Origin: Sulfurospirillum deleyianum DSM 6946
Lineage (GTDB): Bacteria > Campylobacterota > Campylobacteria > Campylobacterales > Sulfurospirillaceae
Direction of reading: 5' to 3'
Length of the DNA: 64,000 nt
Assembly: GCF_000024885.1 (NCBI RefSeq)
Contig: NC_013512.1
Span: 1,674,001-1,738,000 of the forward strand
The translations under genes and the position numbers were made by a program. Below the pieces are notes generated by a model. It was not told the DNA's origin. It made no database searches and saw only the letters and a program-made list of their open reading frames with translations. Within the stretch, counting starts at the first letter, position 1. Each line of letters starts with the position of its first letter. Below are positions 45,938 through 55,260 of this stretch, piece after piece.

Positions 45938-47170
45938 GTGAGTACCTACATCGGAAGACAACCTATCTTCGATAAAGAGGGTGAATGTCTAGCTTATGAA
46001 TTATTGTATCGTTCGTGTGAATTAAGCAACGTTGCAACCTTTAAAGATAACGCAAAAGCAACGGCTAGAGTCATTGTTAATCTCATTCATACCATAGGAT
46101 TTCGCTCCATCATAGGCACCAAAAAGGGATACATCAATCTTGATGAATCCATGCTCTTTAGTGATGCCCTTTTACTCTTGCCTCCAGAATCTTTTGGATT
46201 TGAAATTTTAGAATACACAAAAATCTCCAATGAACTGATTGAAAAAGTGGCAGAACTTCATGCGAAAGGCTACACCTTCTCCTTAGATGATTTTGATTGC
46301 AGTGAGAAGATGTTTGAAACGTACACGCCTTTATTCCCTTATATAAAACTGATTAAAGTAGATATTCAGGCTATTGGCGTAGAAAATCTTGCCCCTGCTC
46401 TTGCCAAACTCTCTTTACATGCCATCCCTTTATTGGCAGAGAAAATTGAGACTCACGAAGAGTATATGAGCTGCTTAAACTACCCCTTCCACTTTTTTCA
46501 AGGTTATTTTTTTGAAAAACCTGTCATTTTAAGTGGAAAAAAAATCGAACCTAGCACACTCAACGCACTCCACCTGATTCAATGCATGCAAACCAATGAT
46601 GATATCGCCTTTGTCACCCACAAATTTTCTACGTGTCCAGACCTTGTCTATAACCTTTTACGCCATGTCAATTCAGGAGCATATCACTTTAAAACAAAAA
46701 TCACCTCTATTCAACAGATGATTACCCTCTTAGGTCCCAAAAGAATTCTCTCATGGCTAGGACTTTTTTTATACGGAACTCCCCATGAACGCCCTTTTGG
46801 AGTAGAAATCTACAACAATGCCAAATTTAGAGCTAAAGCCATGGAAGAGTTAGCTCTTTGTTGCCAACACTCTGAACTTTCACACAAAGCCTTTTTGATT
46901 GGAAGTCTTTCCTTAATTGATACCTACCTGAGTATTCCAATGCTTGAATTTTTGAACCATGCCCATTTGGACGATGAGATTAAAACGGCACTGCTTTTTA
47001 AAGAGGGTTTTTTAGGAAATCTCTTGCACATTGCGGTGGAGATGAACCATAGCACCAACATCAAAGAGAGCCTGAAGAGGATGGAAAAGACACCGTGTTT
47101 TACAGTGGATCAACTTTATGAGACCTGCCAAAAAGCACTCTTATTTGTGGAAGAAACCGCATACGAATAA
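45938..47170 (+). CDS. EAL-HDOD (YuxH-type) signalling protein, EAL domain degenerate
   Basis: 410 aa from a GTG start. The N-terminal half is an EAL fold: YIGRQPIFDKEGECLAYELLYR, with YELL in place of EAL, INLDESML, SLDDFDCSE and KVDIQ. Several catalytic residues of active phosphodiesterases seem to be missing, so c-di-GMP hydrolysis is doubtful. The C-terminal half is HDOD (THKFSTCPDLVYNLLRHVNS, ITSIQQMITLLGPKRI). Such proteins are regulatory scaffolds; the partner is unknown. It is 21 nt after the csd4-like gene. A TTTACATGTAAA within an 18-bp palindrome follows the stop. Confidence 0.87.
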   Translation: MSTYIGRQPIFDKEGECLAYELLYRSCELSNVATFKDNAKATARVIVNLIHTIGFRSIIGTKKGYINLDESMLFSDALLLLPPESFGFEILEYTKISNELIEKVAELHAKGYTFSLDDFDCSEKMFETYTPLFPYIKLIKVDIQAIGVENLAPALAKLSLHAIPLLAEKIETHEEYMSCLNYPFHFFQGYFFEKPVILSGKKIEPSTLNALHLIQCMQTNDDIAFVTHKFSTCPDLVYNLLRHVNSGAYHFKTKITSIQQMITLLGPKRILSWLGLFLYGTPHERPFGVEIYNNAKFRAKAMEELALCCQHSELSHKAFLIGSLSLIDTYLSIPMLEFLNHAHLDDEIKTALLFKEGFLGNLLHIAVEMNHSTNIKESLKRMEKTPCFTVDQLYETCQKALLFVEETAYE

Positions 47171-47187
47171 TCTTTACATGTAAAGAT
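47170..47187. repeat. 18-bp perfect palindrome centred on TTACATGTAA, between convergent genes
   Basis: ATCTTTACATGTAAAGAT lies in the 29-bp gap between the EAL-HDOD gene and the AEC transporter. It could act as a weak bidirectional terminator or as a protein site. It has no T-tract. Confidence 0.8.
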
Positions 47188-47199
47188 AAAATGCCTCTT

Positions 47200-48111
47200 T
47201 TAAAGTAAAGGGGTAATGAGTAAAAGTGTGCCCATACACGCTAAGGTTTGCAAGGTAATAATCGAAGCCATTAACGCAACATCTCCACCCAATTCTCGCG
47301 CTAAAATGTACGCAGATGTTGCGGTCGGCATCGCCGCAAACACAACACCAATGCTCAAACTCATACCCTCTAAACCAAACAAAAGCCCTAAGCCATACGC
47401 CAATAGAGGAAATAAAACTAGTTTAGCCACACTAGAGACAACCAACTCTTTTTTCGCATGTTTAAGATATTTAAGCTCTAAGCCAACCCCCACAGATAAA
47501 AGCCCCATAGGAAGTGCTGCATGACTTAAAACCGCAATGCCTTTTAAAACAAACAGTGGCATTGGATTGCCTAAAAAATTTAAAAAACCACCCATCACAC
47601 ACGCACCAATCAATGGATTTTTTACAATGGTTTTCAAAAATCCACGAAATGAGAACTTCCCTTCGCGTATATAAAAAGCAAAAACACCTATGCACAAAAC
47701 ATTGATAAACGGAATAGCAAACGCCATAACAATCGCTGCTAGAACCAACCCTTCTTCATGGTAGATGGCATTTACTAACGCTAAAAAAACATAGGTATTA
47801 AAGCGAATACCCCCTTGAACGATGGAAGTGAACGCTTTTCTTTCAAAATGCAAAAAAAGATTGAGCAGAATTAAGATGAGTAAAATAAGAAAAACACCAC
47901 CCAGAGAGCTCATCACAAGATTGAACGTATAACGAAGATCAATCTTTGCGACGCTTAGCTCATACACTAGGAGCGAGGGCATAAGAACATAATAGGTAAA
48001 CCTATCCATTTTCGGCCAAAAATCTACCGATGGAAATGCCATATGTTTAAAGACATATCCTGTAAAAATAATCAAACAAATCGGTAAGAGCGCATTTAAA
48101 ATATAAGGCAT
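47200..48111 (-). CDS. AEC-family (auxin efflux carrier-like) transporter
   Basis: 303 aa, ten predicted TM helices in two halves of five, as usual for the family. Typical features are the N-terminal LPICLIIFTGYVFKHM and the C-terminal AMPTATSAYILARELGGD. Members export organic anions such as malate. It is 2 nt after the SUI1-like gene. Substrate unknown. Confidence 0.87.
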   Translation of the reverse strand: MPYILNALLPICLIIFTGYVFKHMAFPSVDFWPKMDRFTYYVLMPSLLVYELSVAKIDLRYTFNLVMSSLGGVFLILLILILLNLFLHFERKAFTSIVQGGIRFNTYVFLALVNAIYHEEGLVLAAIVMAFAIPFINVLCIGVFAFYIREGKFSFRGFLKTIVKNPLIGACVMGGFLNFLGNPMPLFVLKGIAVLSHAALPMGLLSVGVGLELKYLKHAKKELVVSSVAKLVLFPLLAYGLGLLFGLEGMSLSIGVVFAAMPTATSAYILARELGGDVALMASIITLQTLACMGTLLLITPLL

Positions 48112-48113
48112 TC

Positions 48114-48452
48114 TTATCCTTTAAAACGAAATCCCTCATCTTGCAGAAAGGTTTTAAGTTTTTCACGGCATTCACCTTGAAACTCTAACCACTCTTCTTT
48201 ACATGTACCGCCACTGCCCAATTTTTTCTTAAGCAAAGAACAGAGTTTTAAAAGTACCTCTTTTTCAAGAAAAAAAGGACCGGCAATCGAAACAGGTTTT
48301 CCCTGTCGTTTTTCCATTTTAAGCACCAAAAGATGTTTTGCAGGCACTTTTATCTCAAGAGGCGAAGAAGAGGTTTTTCCCTCTTCAAACTGCCAAGCAC
48401 TATCGTTGTCTAAAGCACTTCCTAGCGTAAACGGAGCGTCTTTAGCGGCCAT
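48114..48452 (-). CDS. SUI1/YciH-family translation initiation factor-like protein
   Basis: About 112 aa. The eIF1-like core is visible: HLLVLKMEKRQGKPVSIAGP, then LLKKKLGSGGTCKEEWLEFQG and a C-terminal LQDEGFRFKG. Bacterial members bind the ribosome but their role is unsettled. ATG 48452 has AGAGAG upstream and overlaps the ABC-F stop by 11 nt; ATG 48473 is also possible (AAAGG upstream, 32-nt overlap). It forms a unit with ABC-F upstream and AEC downstream. Confidence 0.82.
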   Translation of the reverse strand: MAAKDAPFTLGSALDNDSAWQFEEGKTSSSPLEIKVPAKHLLVLKMEKRQGKPVSIAGPFFLEKEVLLKLCSLLKKKLGSGGTCKEEWLEFQGECREKLKTFLQDEGFRFKG

Positions 48453-50037
48453 AGGTCTCTCTAAAAGCTTCATAATCGCCTTTAAAATCTGTCATTGTGC
48501 CATCAGGATGTAACTCGATAATGCGATTAGCAAAGGCATCAATCAGTTCTCTATCGTGGGTCACACAAATCACATTGCCTGAAAATTTAAACAATCCCTC
48601 ACCTAAAGCAATAATCGCTTCCAAATCAAGATGGTTATTCGGCTCATCAAGAACTAAAAAGTTTCCTTTTTCCAACATCATTTTTGAAAGCCCAATACGG
48701 TGTTTTTCCCCACCGCTAAGCTGACTCACACTTTTTTTCTGCTCTTCTCCAGAAAAAAGCATACGCCCTAAACATTTTCGAATTTCATCCAAATCTTTCT
48801 TTGCATCATACTGCTGTAACCATTCAAAAAGTTGTAAATCACCACTAATCATATCGGTCGTGTTTTGAGGAAAATAGCTAGGAATAATCGTCGCTCCCCA
48901 CTTTACGCTACCCGCATCTTTTTCCAACTGCTCCATCAAAATATTACACAGCGTTGTCTTACCCACACCGTTATGTCCAATTAAAGCAATTTTATCGCCT
49001 TTTTCAACTTTAAAGCTGATATTATGAAGCACCTTCTGATCGCCATAGCTCTTCTCAATGCCTTCAACATCTAGCACTTCATTGCCAATGTCACGTCCTG
49101 CACGAAACACAATACTCGGATCACGTCTGGAAGAGGTTTGAATATCTGCGATATCCAGTTTTTCCAAACGCTTTTGACGAGAAGTTGCCTGTTTGGCTTT
49201 AGACGCATTAGCGGAGAAGCGGCGCACAAACGCTTCAAGTTCTTCTTTCTCTTTAAGCTTCTTGTCTCTGTCCATCTCTTGTTGCTTAGCAATGAGATTT
49301 GCCGCTAAATACCACTCATCATAGTTGCCTGTAAATTCACGAATCTTTTTAAAATCCACATCTAAAATGTTGGTCACAACCGCATTTAAAAAGTGTCTAT
49401 CGTGGGAGATAACCACCATGGTTCCCTCATGGCGAATGAGTTGCTCTTCTAGCCATGAAATCGCTTCCAAATCGAGGTTGTTGGTTGGCTCATCCAAAAA
49501 GAGGACATCAGGTTTTGGGTAAAGCACTTGCGCTAGCAAAATTTTAAACTTATCGCCACCGGTTAGTTCACTCATCAAACTCTCATGCATGGAGACAGGA
49601 AAGCCTAAAGAGGCAAGAATTTTTTCAATATTCACATCCACTTCATACGTTGGGTCTTCTTCTGCACAAATAATCTCTAATTCCGCCAAACGGTCATTGA
49701 CTTTTTCATCATTAAAATCACCCGTAACATACAAGTGCTCTTTTTCTTTAATGGCGTCATACAAACGCTTATTGCCATACATAACGGCATCTTTTAACGT
49801 GTAATCCTCAAAAGCGTATTGATTTTGTCCTAAAACGCCCACACGTAAGCCATTTTCAATCGAAAGATTGCCACTGGTTGGCTCTATCTGACGGGATAAA
49901 ATCTTTAAAAACGTTGTCTTTCCAGCACCATTTGCGCCAATAAGACCATAACGCTTCCCTTTGTCCAATTTTAAATTGATATTTTCAAACAATAATTGAT
50001 GCGAAAAACGCATCGTCAAGTTATTCACTTCAACCAT
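48442..50037 (-). CDS. ybiT: ABC-F family ribosome-associated ATPase, YbiT-like
   Basis: 531 aa with two ATP-binding cassettes and no TM region. Cassette 1 has GANGAGKTT, a LTGGDK-type signature and LFLDEPTNNLDLEA; the inter-domain linker FVRRFSANASKAKQATSRQK is the ABC-F P-site tRNA-interaction region; cassette 2 has GHNGVGKTT, LSGGEKHR and LVLDEPNNHLD. The extended Walker B of cassette 2 reads EPNN rather than EPTN. YbiT is the closest E. coli member in length and linker sequence. ATG 50037 was chosen over 50061 because AGAGAG lies just upstream and the protein then starts like its relatives (MVEVNNLTMRF). It probably helps stalled translation. Confidence 0.9.
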   Translation of the reverse strand: MVEVNNLTMRFSHQLLFENINLKLDKGKRYGLIGANGAGKTTFLKILSRQIEPTSGNLSIENGLRVGVLGQNQYAFEDYTLKDAVMYGNKRLYDAIKEKEHLYVTGDFNDEKVNDRLAELEIICAEEDPTYEVDVNIEKILASLGFPVSMHESLMSELTGGDKFKILLAQVLYPKPDVLFLDEPTNNLDLEAISWLEEQLIRHEGTMVVISHDRHFLNAVVTNILDVDFKKIREFTGNYDEWYLAANLIAKQQEMDRDKKLKEKEELEAFVRRFSANASKAKQATSRQKRLEKLDIADIQTSSRRDPSIVFRAGRDIGNEVLDVEGIEKSYGDQKVLHNISFKVEKGDKIALIGHNGVGKTTLCNILMEQLEKDAGSVKWGATIIPSYFPQNTTDMISGDLQLFEWLQQYDAKKDLDEIRKCLGRMLFSGEEQKKSVSQLSGGEKHRIGLSKMMLEKGNFLVLDEPNNHLDLEAIIALGEGLFKFSGNVICVTHDRELIDAFANRIIELHPDGTMTDFKGDYEAFRETYGR

Positions 50038-50103
50038 AAACTCTCTCTTTAGTTTTTTCAAAGATTATAGCCAATAGGTGCTTTTATAAGCCTTGTATTC
50101 TCT

Positions 50104-50109
50104 TATAAT
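50104..50109 (+). promoter_or_regulatory. Candidate -10 box for the GGDEF-EAL gene
   Basis: TATAAT in the divergent ABC-F / GGDEF-EAL region, about 70 bp before the GTG start. The -35 is not recognisable. Confidence 0.45.
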
Positions 50110-50175
50110 TCATCTTTTTTTTAGTCAAAAAAATGCTACAATGCTTCTGGAAACCTTTTTATTTAAAGGAGATTC

Positions 50176-52464
50176 GTGGCAATTATCAAAAAAAATATTT
50201 GGTTTATTTTTTACGTTTTATGCGTAACTGCCACCTTCTTATTTGGTGTGCTTTGCTATGTTACATGGCAAAATACCTCCCAAAAGTATCAAGCTTCCCA
50301 AGAGAATATTGTCGAACTGATGGCGAACGCCACACACTCTTTGTTTGATACCCACGAACGACTCATTGATATTTTAGGCTCAGCTATCCTAGAGCATATA
50401 GATGATAAAAACCCTAAAATTGCCATTGACAAACACGCACAATCCCTACTTCAAAATCCTGAGATGGTTGCCCTAGGTGTCACAACACCACAAGGAGATT
50501 TTATCTACGCAAGTTCTGATGATAATCCCAAAAATATACCCAATCTCCTTGCCCTTCCAGAAACACGAGACTCTTTCATTCAAGCATTGGCATCTCATGG
50601 CATGGTTTTTGGACGCACCTATTTTTCACCCCCTTTACAAAAATGGGGTATGCCCATTCGTAAAACGATTCGCAATGAAGCAGGTGAAGCACAATTTGTT
50701 ATTACCACGGTACTGAAACATACCAGCACCTTTGATGCGCTTTTAACCACGTTAAAACACCGTCACTATCTTAATCTCTCGGTGATAAGAGACCATGACT
50801 TCCATTACCAATACCATTCCAATGGGCATAAAGATTACGAAAAAGTTTACAACACGCCTTTTCCTCAATCAACCCTCGAAAAACTTTTTACAACCATTTT
50901 TGATCGCTATGGTATCACCCCTAGGGAGCTCAAAGAGAACCAACTTTTAGTCTCTTCTGTATACCAAGAAGGAAAAAAAGGCTACTACCTTGCTTCATTA
51001 AAATATAATCACACCTACCATCTCTGGACACTTTCTCAAACACCGCTTAGCGTTATCGTGAAAGATTTTACTCAAAAAGTTTCTCTTTATTTTCTAATTT
51101 TTGTAGCGATTGGTAGTATTTTCTTTTACCTCTTCCGTCTTATTGCCAAAGCAGAAGAGAAACGCCATGCTGATTTAATCGAACAAGCAACCCATGACCC
51201 ACTGACCTTACTTCCTAATCGCCACTTTTTACATCAAAACATCCACCAATGGATTTATCCTAAGGCCCCCATGTTTAGTCTTTTATATATTGATATGGAT
51301 TATTTCAAAAATATCAATGATAGTTTTGGGCACCATTTAGGCGATGAAGTTCTCATTGACATTGCCAAACGACTCGCACAGATAGCCCCCAAAGATTCTT
51401 TAATCGTACGGCATGGAGGCGATGAGTTTCTTCTTTTAACGCATATGTATGAACATCACGAACTGTTGAGCTTCGCCTCACACCTCATCGAGTCTCTTTC
51501 TCAACCTTATGAAATTCACCAGTTTCACTTTACTATTGGTGCGAGTGTGGGCATTGCCCGCTATCCTGAGCATGGAGAAACCCTTGATGCTTTACTTCGA
51601 GCCTCCGATATTGCCATGTACACCTCCAAAAAAATTAAAAACAGTGCCCATATTTTTGCCAATGAGATGCAAGAGGGCTTTTTAAAAAATATCACCATGG
51701 AGCAAGAACTTAGAAAAGCCATCAAAAATAATGAACTTTTTATGGTTTACCAACCGCAAGTCGATACACAAGGAAACGTTTTTGGCGTTGAAGCTTTGGT
51801 ACGATGGAACAGCACAGCTTTTGGAAAACTCGTACCTCCAGACCAATTTATTCCTTTGGCCGAGGCGACAGGATTAATGCCTAAATTAGGTCGTCTGATT
51901 TTTGAAACCGCTTGCTATGATATTGCTGCGCTTGAGCAAGAACTCAAACGAAGTTTACAAATTTCCTTAAATGTTTCCGTGCGTCAATTTATGGATCCCC
52001 TATTTTTGGAAGATTTGTTAAATATATTGGATAAAACAGACTTACATACGCTCAATATCACACTAGAAGTCACGGAAAATCTTTTTATTGAAGAGTTACA
52101 CTATATAGTGCCTCTCTTAGAAAAAATCAAATCCTTAGGCATTCAGATTTCTATGGATGATTTTGGTACAGGCTACTCGTCTTTAAGTATGTTGCGCCAA
52201 CTGCCTATTGATGAGCTTAAAATTGATAAAAGCTTTGTCTATACCATTGATAAAGATGAAACATCCGCTAAAATGGTGCAAAACATCATTACCATCGGTA
52301 AAAACCTCAATATGCACATCTTAGCAGAAGGCGTTGAAACCCAAGAACAAAAAGAGCTTTTAACAGCTTTTGGATGTGATCGTTTTCAAGGATACTATTT
52401 CTCAAAACCCTTAAATAAAGAGGCGTTATTAGCATTTCTTAAAAGTTCAGCTTTTTACATGTAA
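50176..52464 (+). CDS. Membrane GGDEF-EAL protein (c-di-GMP synthase/phosphodiesterase)
   Basis: 762 aa from a GTG start preceded by AAAGGAGAT. TM helices at about 9-30 and 302-322 enclose a 270-residue periplasmic sensor of a Cache-like type (GVTTPQGDFIYASS, GMPIRKTIRNEAG, YYLASLKY). The GGDEF domain is intact (DMDYFKNIND, GGDEF 414-418), as is EAL (EAL 539-541, DDFGTGYSSL, LKIDKSF, AEGVET), so either activity is possible. It ends Phe-Tyr-Met-stop, with TAC-ATG-TAA supplied by a TTTACATGTAAA palindrome. The GH17-GT2 gene follows after 110 bp, which suggests control of glucan synthesis. Confidence 0.95.
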   Translation: MAIIKKNIWFIFYVLCVTATFLFGVLCYVTWQNTSQKYQASQENIVELMANATHSLFDTHERLIDILGSAILEHIDDKNPKIAIDKHAQSLLQNPEMVALGVTTPQGDFIYASSDDNPKNIPNLLALPETRDSFIQALASHGMVFGRTYFSPPLQKWGMPIRKTIRNEAGEAQFVITTVLKHTSTFDALLTTLKHRHYLNLSVIRDHDFHYQYHSNGHKDYEKVYNTPFPQSTLEKLFTTIFDRYGITPRELKENQLLVSSVYQEGKKGYYLASLKYNHTYHLWTLSQTPLSVIVKDFTQKVSLYFLIFVAIGSIFFYLFRLIAKAEEKRHADLIEQATHDPLTLLPNRHFLHQNIHQWIYPKAPMFSLLYIDMDYFKNINDSFGHHLGDEVLIDIAKRLAQIAPKDSLIVRHGGDEFLLLTHMYEHHELLSFASHLIESLSQPYEIHQFHFTIGASVGIARYPEHGETLDALLRASDIAMYTSKKIKNSAHIFANEMQEGFLKNITMEQELRKAIKNNELFMVYQPQVDTQGNVFGVEALVRWNSTAFGKLVPPDQFIPLAEATGLMPKLGRLIFETACYDIAALEQELKRSLQISLNVSVRQFMDPLFLEDLLNILDKTDLHTLNITLEVTENLFIEELHYIVPLLEKIKSLGIQISMDDFGTGYSSLSMLRQLPIDELKIDKSFVYTIDKDETSAKMVQNIITIGKNLNMHILAEGVETQEQKELLTAFGCDRFQGYYFSKPLNKEALLAFLKSSAFYM

Positions 52465-52574
52465 AGATTGATACCTCATTTTTTAAACAAAATTGTTGTA
52501 AAATCATTCGATTTTTGCGACTATTTTCAAACATCCGTCACACAAAATCTACCATATCCTTTCGGAGCACTCGA

Positions 52575-55109
52575 TTGAAATACTTTAAATATGTCCTACT
52601 TTCAATGATTTTAAGCTCTCTTGTACACGTTTTTTTATGGACAAGAGGTGGCGATAAAATCGTTACATCTCCTCAAATTGGAGACAAGATAGAATCCCTC
52701 TCTTACACACCATATCGGGGCTTTGAAAAAGCACCTAAAAGCGATGAAGAGATTGCGCAAGATATGAAAACCGTTGAAAATATTGCACGTAAAGTCAGAA
52801 CTTACGCCATTGATGATGCCAAACGGGTTTTGAGCAATGTGGACGATACCAAGCTTAAAGTTGATATTGGACTATGGCTTTCAGGCGATAAAGGAGCAAA
52901 CGAATATGAAATGGAGAAGCTTTTTGAATTAACCAAATTTTATTATCCTCGCATTGCTTCTATCATTGTAGGAAACGAGGTACTTTTACGTGCTGATTTA
53001 ACACCTGAAGAGCTGATGGAGTACATCGACCGTGTTTCCAAACGTACCCGTATTCCTGTCACCACAGCAGAAGTTCAACATGTCTGGCTTACCAATAAAG
53101 AATTGGCTAACCATGTTGATTTTATCAATGTCCATATTCTTCCTTACTGGGAGAAAATCCCTATAGAGCAAACCCTTGCTTTTGCCAAAGAAAAATACGA
53201 CGCCATCGCTGAGATGTATCCTAAAAAGCCCATTACTATCGGGGAGTTTGGTTGGCCTAGCAGTGGATACAACAACGAAAAAGCTGAAGCCACACTCACC
53301 AACCAAATTGCTGCTATTACAGGCTTTTTGGAAATGGCACGTGAACTGAAATGGAGTTATAACATCGTTGAAGCATTTGATCAGCCATGGAAAGGGGTTC
53401 ATGAGGGAAGTGTAGGACCATACTGGGGGCTTTTTGATATTAACAAACAACCTAAATTTCACTTTGTCAAGCAGACGATTTTAAATCCTCTCTGGCGCTA
53501 TCAAATGGCAGCCTCTGTTTTCTTTGGTCTGCTCCTCACTTTCTTTGGACTTCGCAACCAACGGGTCAACTTTGCTCATGCGCTTACCTATGGTTTTGCA
53601 GCGCAAGCGATGGGCTTTGGTATTGCTATGGCAGCCACCTATCCGTTTATTTACTACATGAATTTTGGTATGTGGGTCATGTGGACCATGGGAATTTTTC
53701 TAATGATTCCTTTGGTGATTATCACCCTTGCAAAGATTAATGAACTCTTTAAATGTACCCTAGGCATTGCTCCTAAACGCTTAGCTCCTCTGAATCTCAA
53801 ATCGGATCATGTTCCTTTTGTCTCTATTCATGTTCCCGCCTATAAAGAACAACCTCATGTTCTTATTGAGACCCTAGATTCACTTGCAAAACTTAAATAC
53901 ACCAATTACGAAGTTTTAGTGGTCATTAACAACACACCTGAGGAGTTTTACTGGAAGCCGATTGAAGAGCATTGTGCAAAACTAGGTGAAAAATTTGTCT
54001 TTTTAAACATTACATGTAAAGGGTTTAAAGCAGGTGCGCTCAACGAAGCACTTAAATACACCCATGAAAAAGCAGAAATTTTAGCGGTCATTGACGCAGA
54101 TTATGTTGTGGGTGATAACTGGCTGATTGATTTGGTTCCTTTGTTTGATGACCCAAAAGTTGCCCTTGTTCAAGCGCCGCAAGACCACAGAGATGGCAAT
54201 GAATCACTGATAAAACAAGCCATGAATGCCGAATATGCAGGATTTTTTGATATCGGAATGGTGGAGCGAAATGAAGAAAATGCCATTGTAGCGCATGGAA
54301 CGATGCTTATGGCACGCCTTTCCGCTATGCATGAAGTGGGCGATTGGACAACCTATACCATCGTGGAAGATTCCGAGCTGGGTCTTCGTCTTTTTGAGGC
54401 AGGATACACCGCACACTACACGAACAGGCGCTATGGCTGGGGATTATTACCTGACACTGTGGAAGCCTTCCGAACACAACGCCATCGCTGGGCATACGGA
54501 GCTATTCAAATTTTAAAACGTCATTGGCGTCATTTTATGCCTTCATCCAAAACGTTAACGCCCTACCAAAAATATCATTTTGTAGCGGGTTGGTTCTTCT
54601 GGCTCTCCGATGCCTTTGGTGCTATGACCGCATTTTTAAATATTTTTTGGGTTCCCTTTATTATTTTTGTAGGCGTCACCATCCCAACGCTTCCTTTAAC
54701 ACTACCGATTGTCGTCGCCTTTTTGGTCAACATTTTACATGCCTTTATTTTGTATCGCACACGGGTTAAAATGGGCATTAAAGAGACTGTTTTAAGTGCG
54801 ATTGCCTCTATGAGTTTGCAGTTGGTTATCTTTAAAGCCGTCTATGATGGATTTGTTAAAGATGGTCTTCCTTTTAAACGAACTGAAAAAGGTGGCAATA
54901 CTAAAAAAACCAATACCAATCCCATCCGTCATGAGATGATTTTAGCAAGTTTGCTGACCATCGCCTTTTTTGCGCTCTATTTCACCAACTTTACACGCAT
55001 TACAGAGATTTATGTTTTTGCCTTTACGTTGCTGATTCAAAGTATCCCTTATTACTCAGCGATTATCTTACGTATTATCGAGCTTCAATCCCTTAAACCT
55101 AAAAAGTAG
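52575..55109 (+). CDS. GH17-GT2 fusion: putative processive beta-glucan synthase with glucanase/transglycosylase domain
   Basis: 844 aa from TTG 52575, chosen for GGAG 7 nt upstream; the frame stays open to TTG 52515. After an N-terminal anchor comes a GH17 domain with Glu135 (IIVGNEVLL) and Glu224 (TIGEFGWPSSG), then helices (about 310-390), then a GT2 domain with Asp507/Asp509 (VIDADYVVG), TIVEDSEL (about 595) and QRHRW (635), the motifs of processive synthases, and four to five C-terminal helices. This architecture is similar in parts to rhizobial/pseudomonad Ndv glucan synthases. It probably makes beta-1,3 or 1,3/1,6-glucan and remodels it outside the membrane. No PilZ domain is visible. 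Shares its GH17 block with the protein at 8055. Confidence 0.85.
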   Translation: MKYFKYVLLSMILSSLVHVFLWTRGGDKIVTSPQIGDKIESLSYTPYRGFEKAPKSDEEIAQDMKTVENIARKVRTYAIDDAKRVLSNVDDTKLKVDIGLWLSGDKGANEYEMEKLFELTKFYYPRIASIIVGNEVLLRADLTPEELMEYIDRVSKRTRIPVTTAEVQHVWLTNKELANHVDFINVHILPYWEKIPIEQTLAFAKEKYDAIAEMYPKKPITIGEFGWPSSGYNNEKAEATLTNQIAAITGFLEMARELKWSYNIVEAFDQPWKGVHEGSVGPYWGLFDINKQPKFHFVKQTILNPLWRYQMAASVFFGLLLTFFGLRNQRVNFAHALTYGFAAQAMGFGIAMAATYPFIYYMNFGMWVMWTMGIFLMIPLVIITLAKINELFKCTLGIAPKRLAPLNLKSDHVPFVSIHVPAYKEQPHVLIETLDSLAKLKYTNYEVLVVINNTPEEFYWKPIEEHCAKLGEKFVFLNITCKGFKAGALNEALKYTHEKAEILAVIDADYVVGDNWLIDLVPLFDDPKVALVQAPQDHRDGNESLIKQAMNAEYAGFFDIGMVERNEENAIVAHGTMLMARLSAMHEVGDWTTYTIVEDSELGLRLFEAGYTAHYTNRRYGWGLLPDTVEAFRTQRHRWAYGAIQILKRHWRHFMPSSKTLTPYQKYHFVAGWFFWLSDAFGAMTAFLNIFWVPFIIFVGVTIPTLPLTLPIVVAFLVNILHAFILYRTRVKMGIKETVLSAIASMSLQLVIFKAVYDGFVKDGLPFKRTEKGGNTKKTNTNPIRHEMILASLLTIAFFALYFTNFTRITEIYVFAFTLLIQSIPYYSAIILRIIELQSLKPKK

Positions 55110-55175
55110 TGGCTATCGCCACTGCTTTTCAATGCAGGTGTGTAAAAAAAGATATGCCCAAAAAGCATATTTTTG
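55108..55175 (+). terminator. Two consecutive hairpins ending the glucan synthase transcript
   Basis: First stem AGTGGC/GCCACT (55108-55123) overlaps the stop codon and is followed by GCTTTTC. A second, ATATGC/GCATAT flanked by A- and T-runs (about 55145-55175), ends in TTTTTGTTT. Confidence 0.65.
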
Positions 55176-55190
55176 TTTCACTCTCTTTCA

Positions 55191-55217
55191 TTGACTTCGC
55201 TATTTTCATGCTATACA
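55191..55217 (+). promoter_or_regulatory. Candidate sigma-70 promoter for the AOR operon
   Basis: TTGACT (55191-55196) and TATACA (55212-55217), spacing 15 bp, about 44 bp upstream of the AOR ATG. The spacing is short, so this is tentative. Confidence 0.4.
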
Positions 55218-55260
55218 CTTCTTATATCATGGGTTTATAACCAAAATATAAGGAGTTAAA

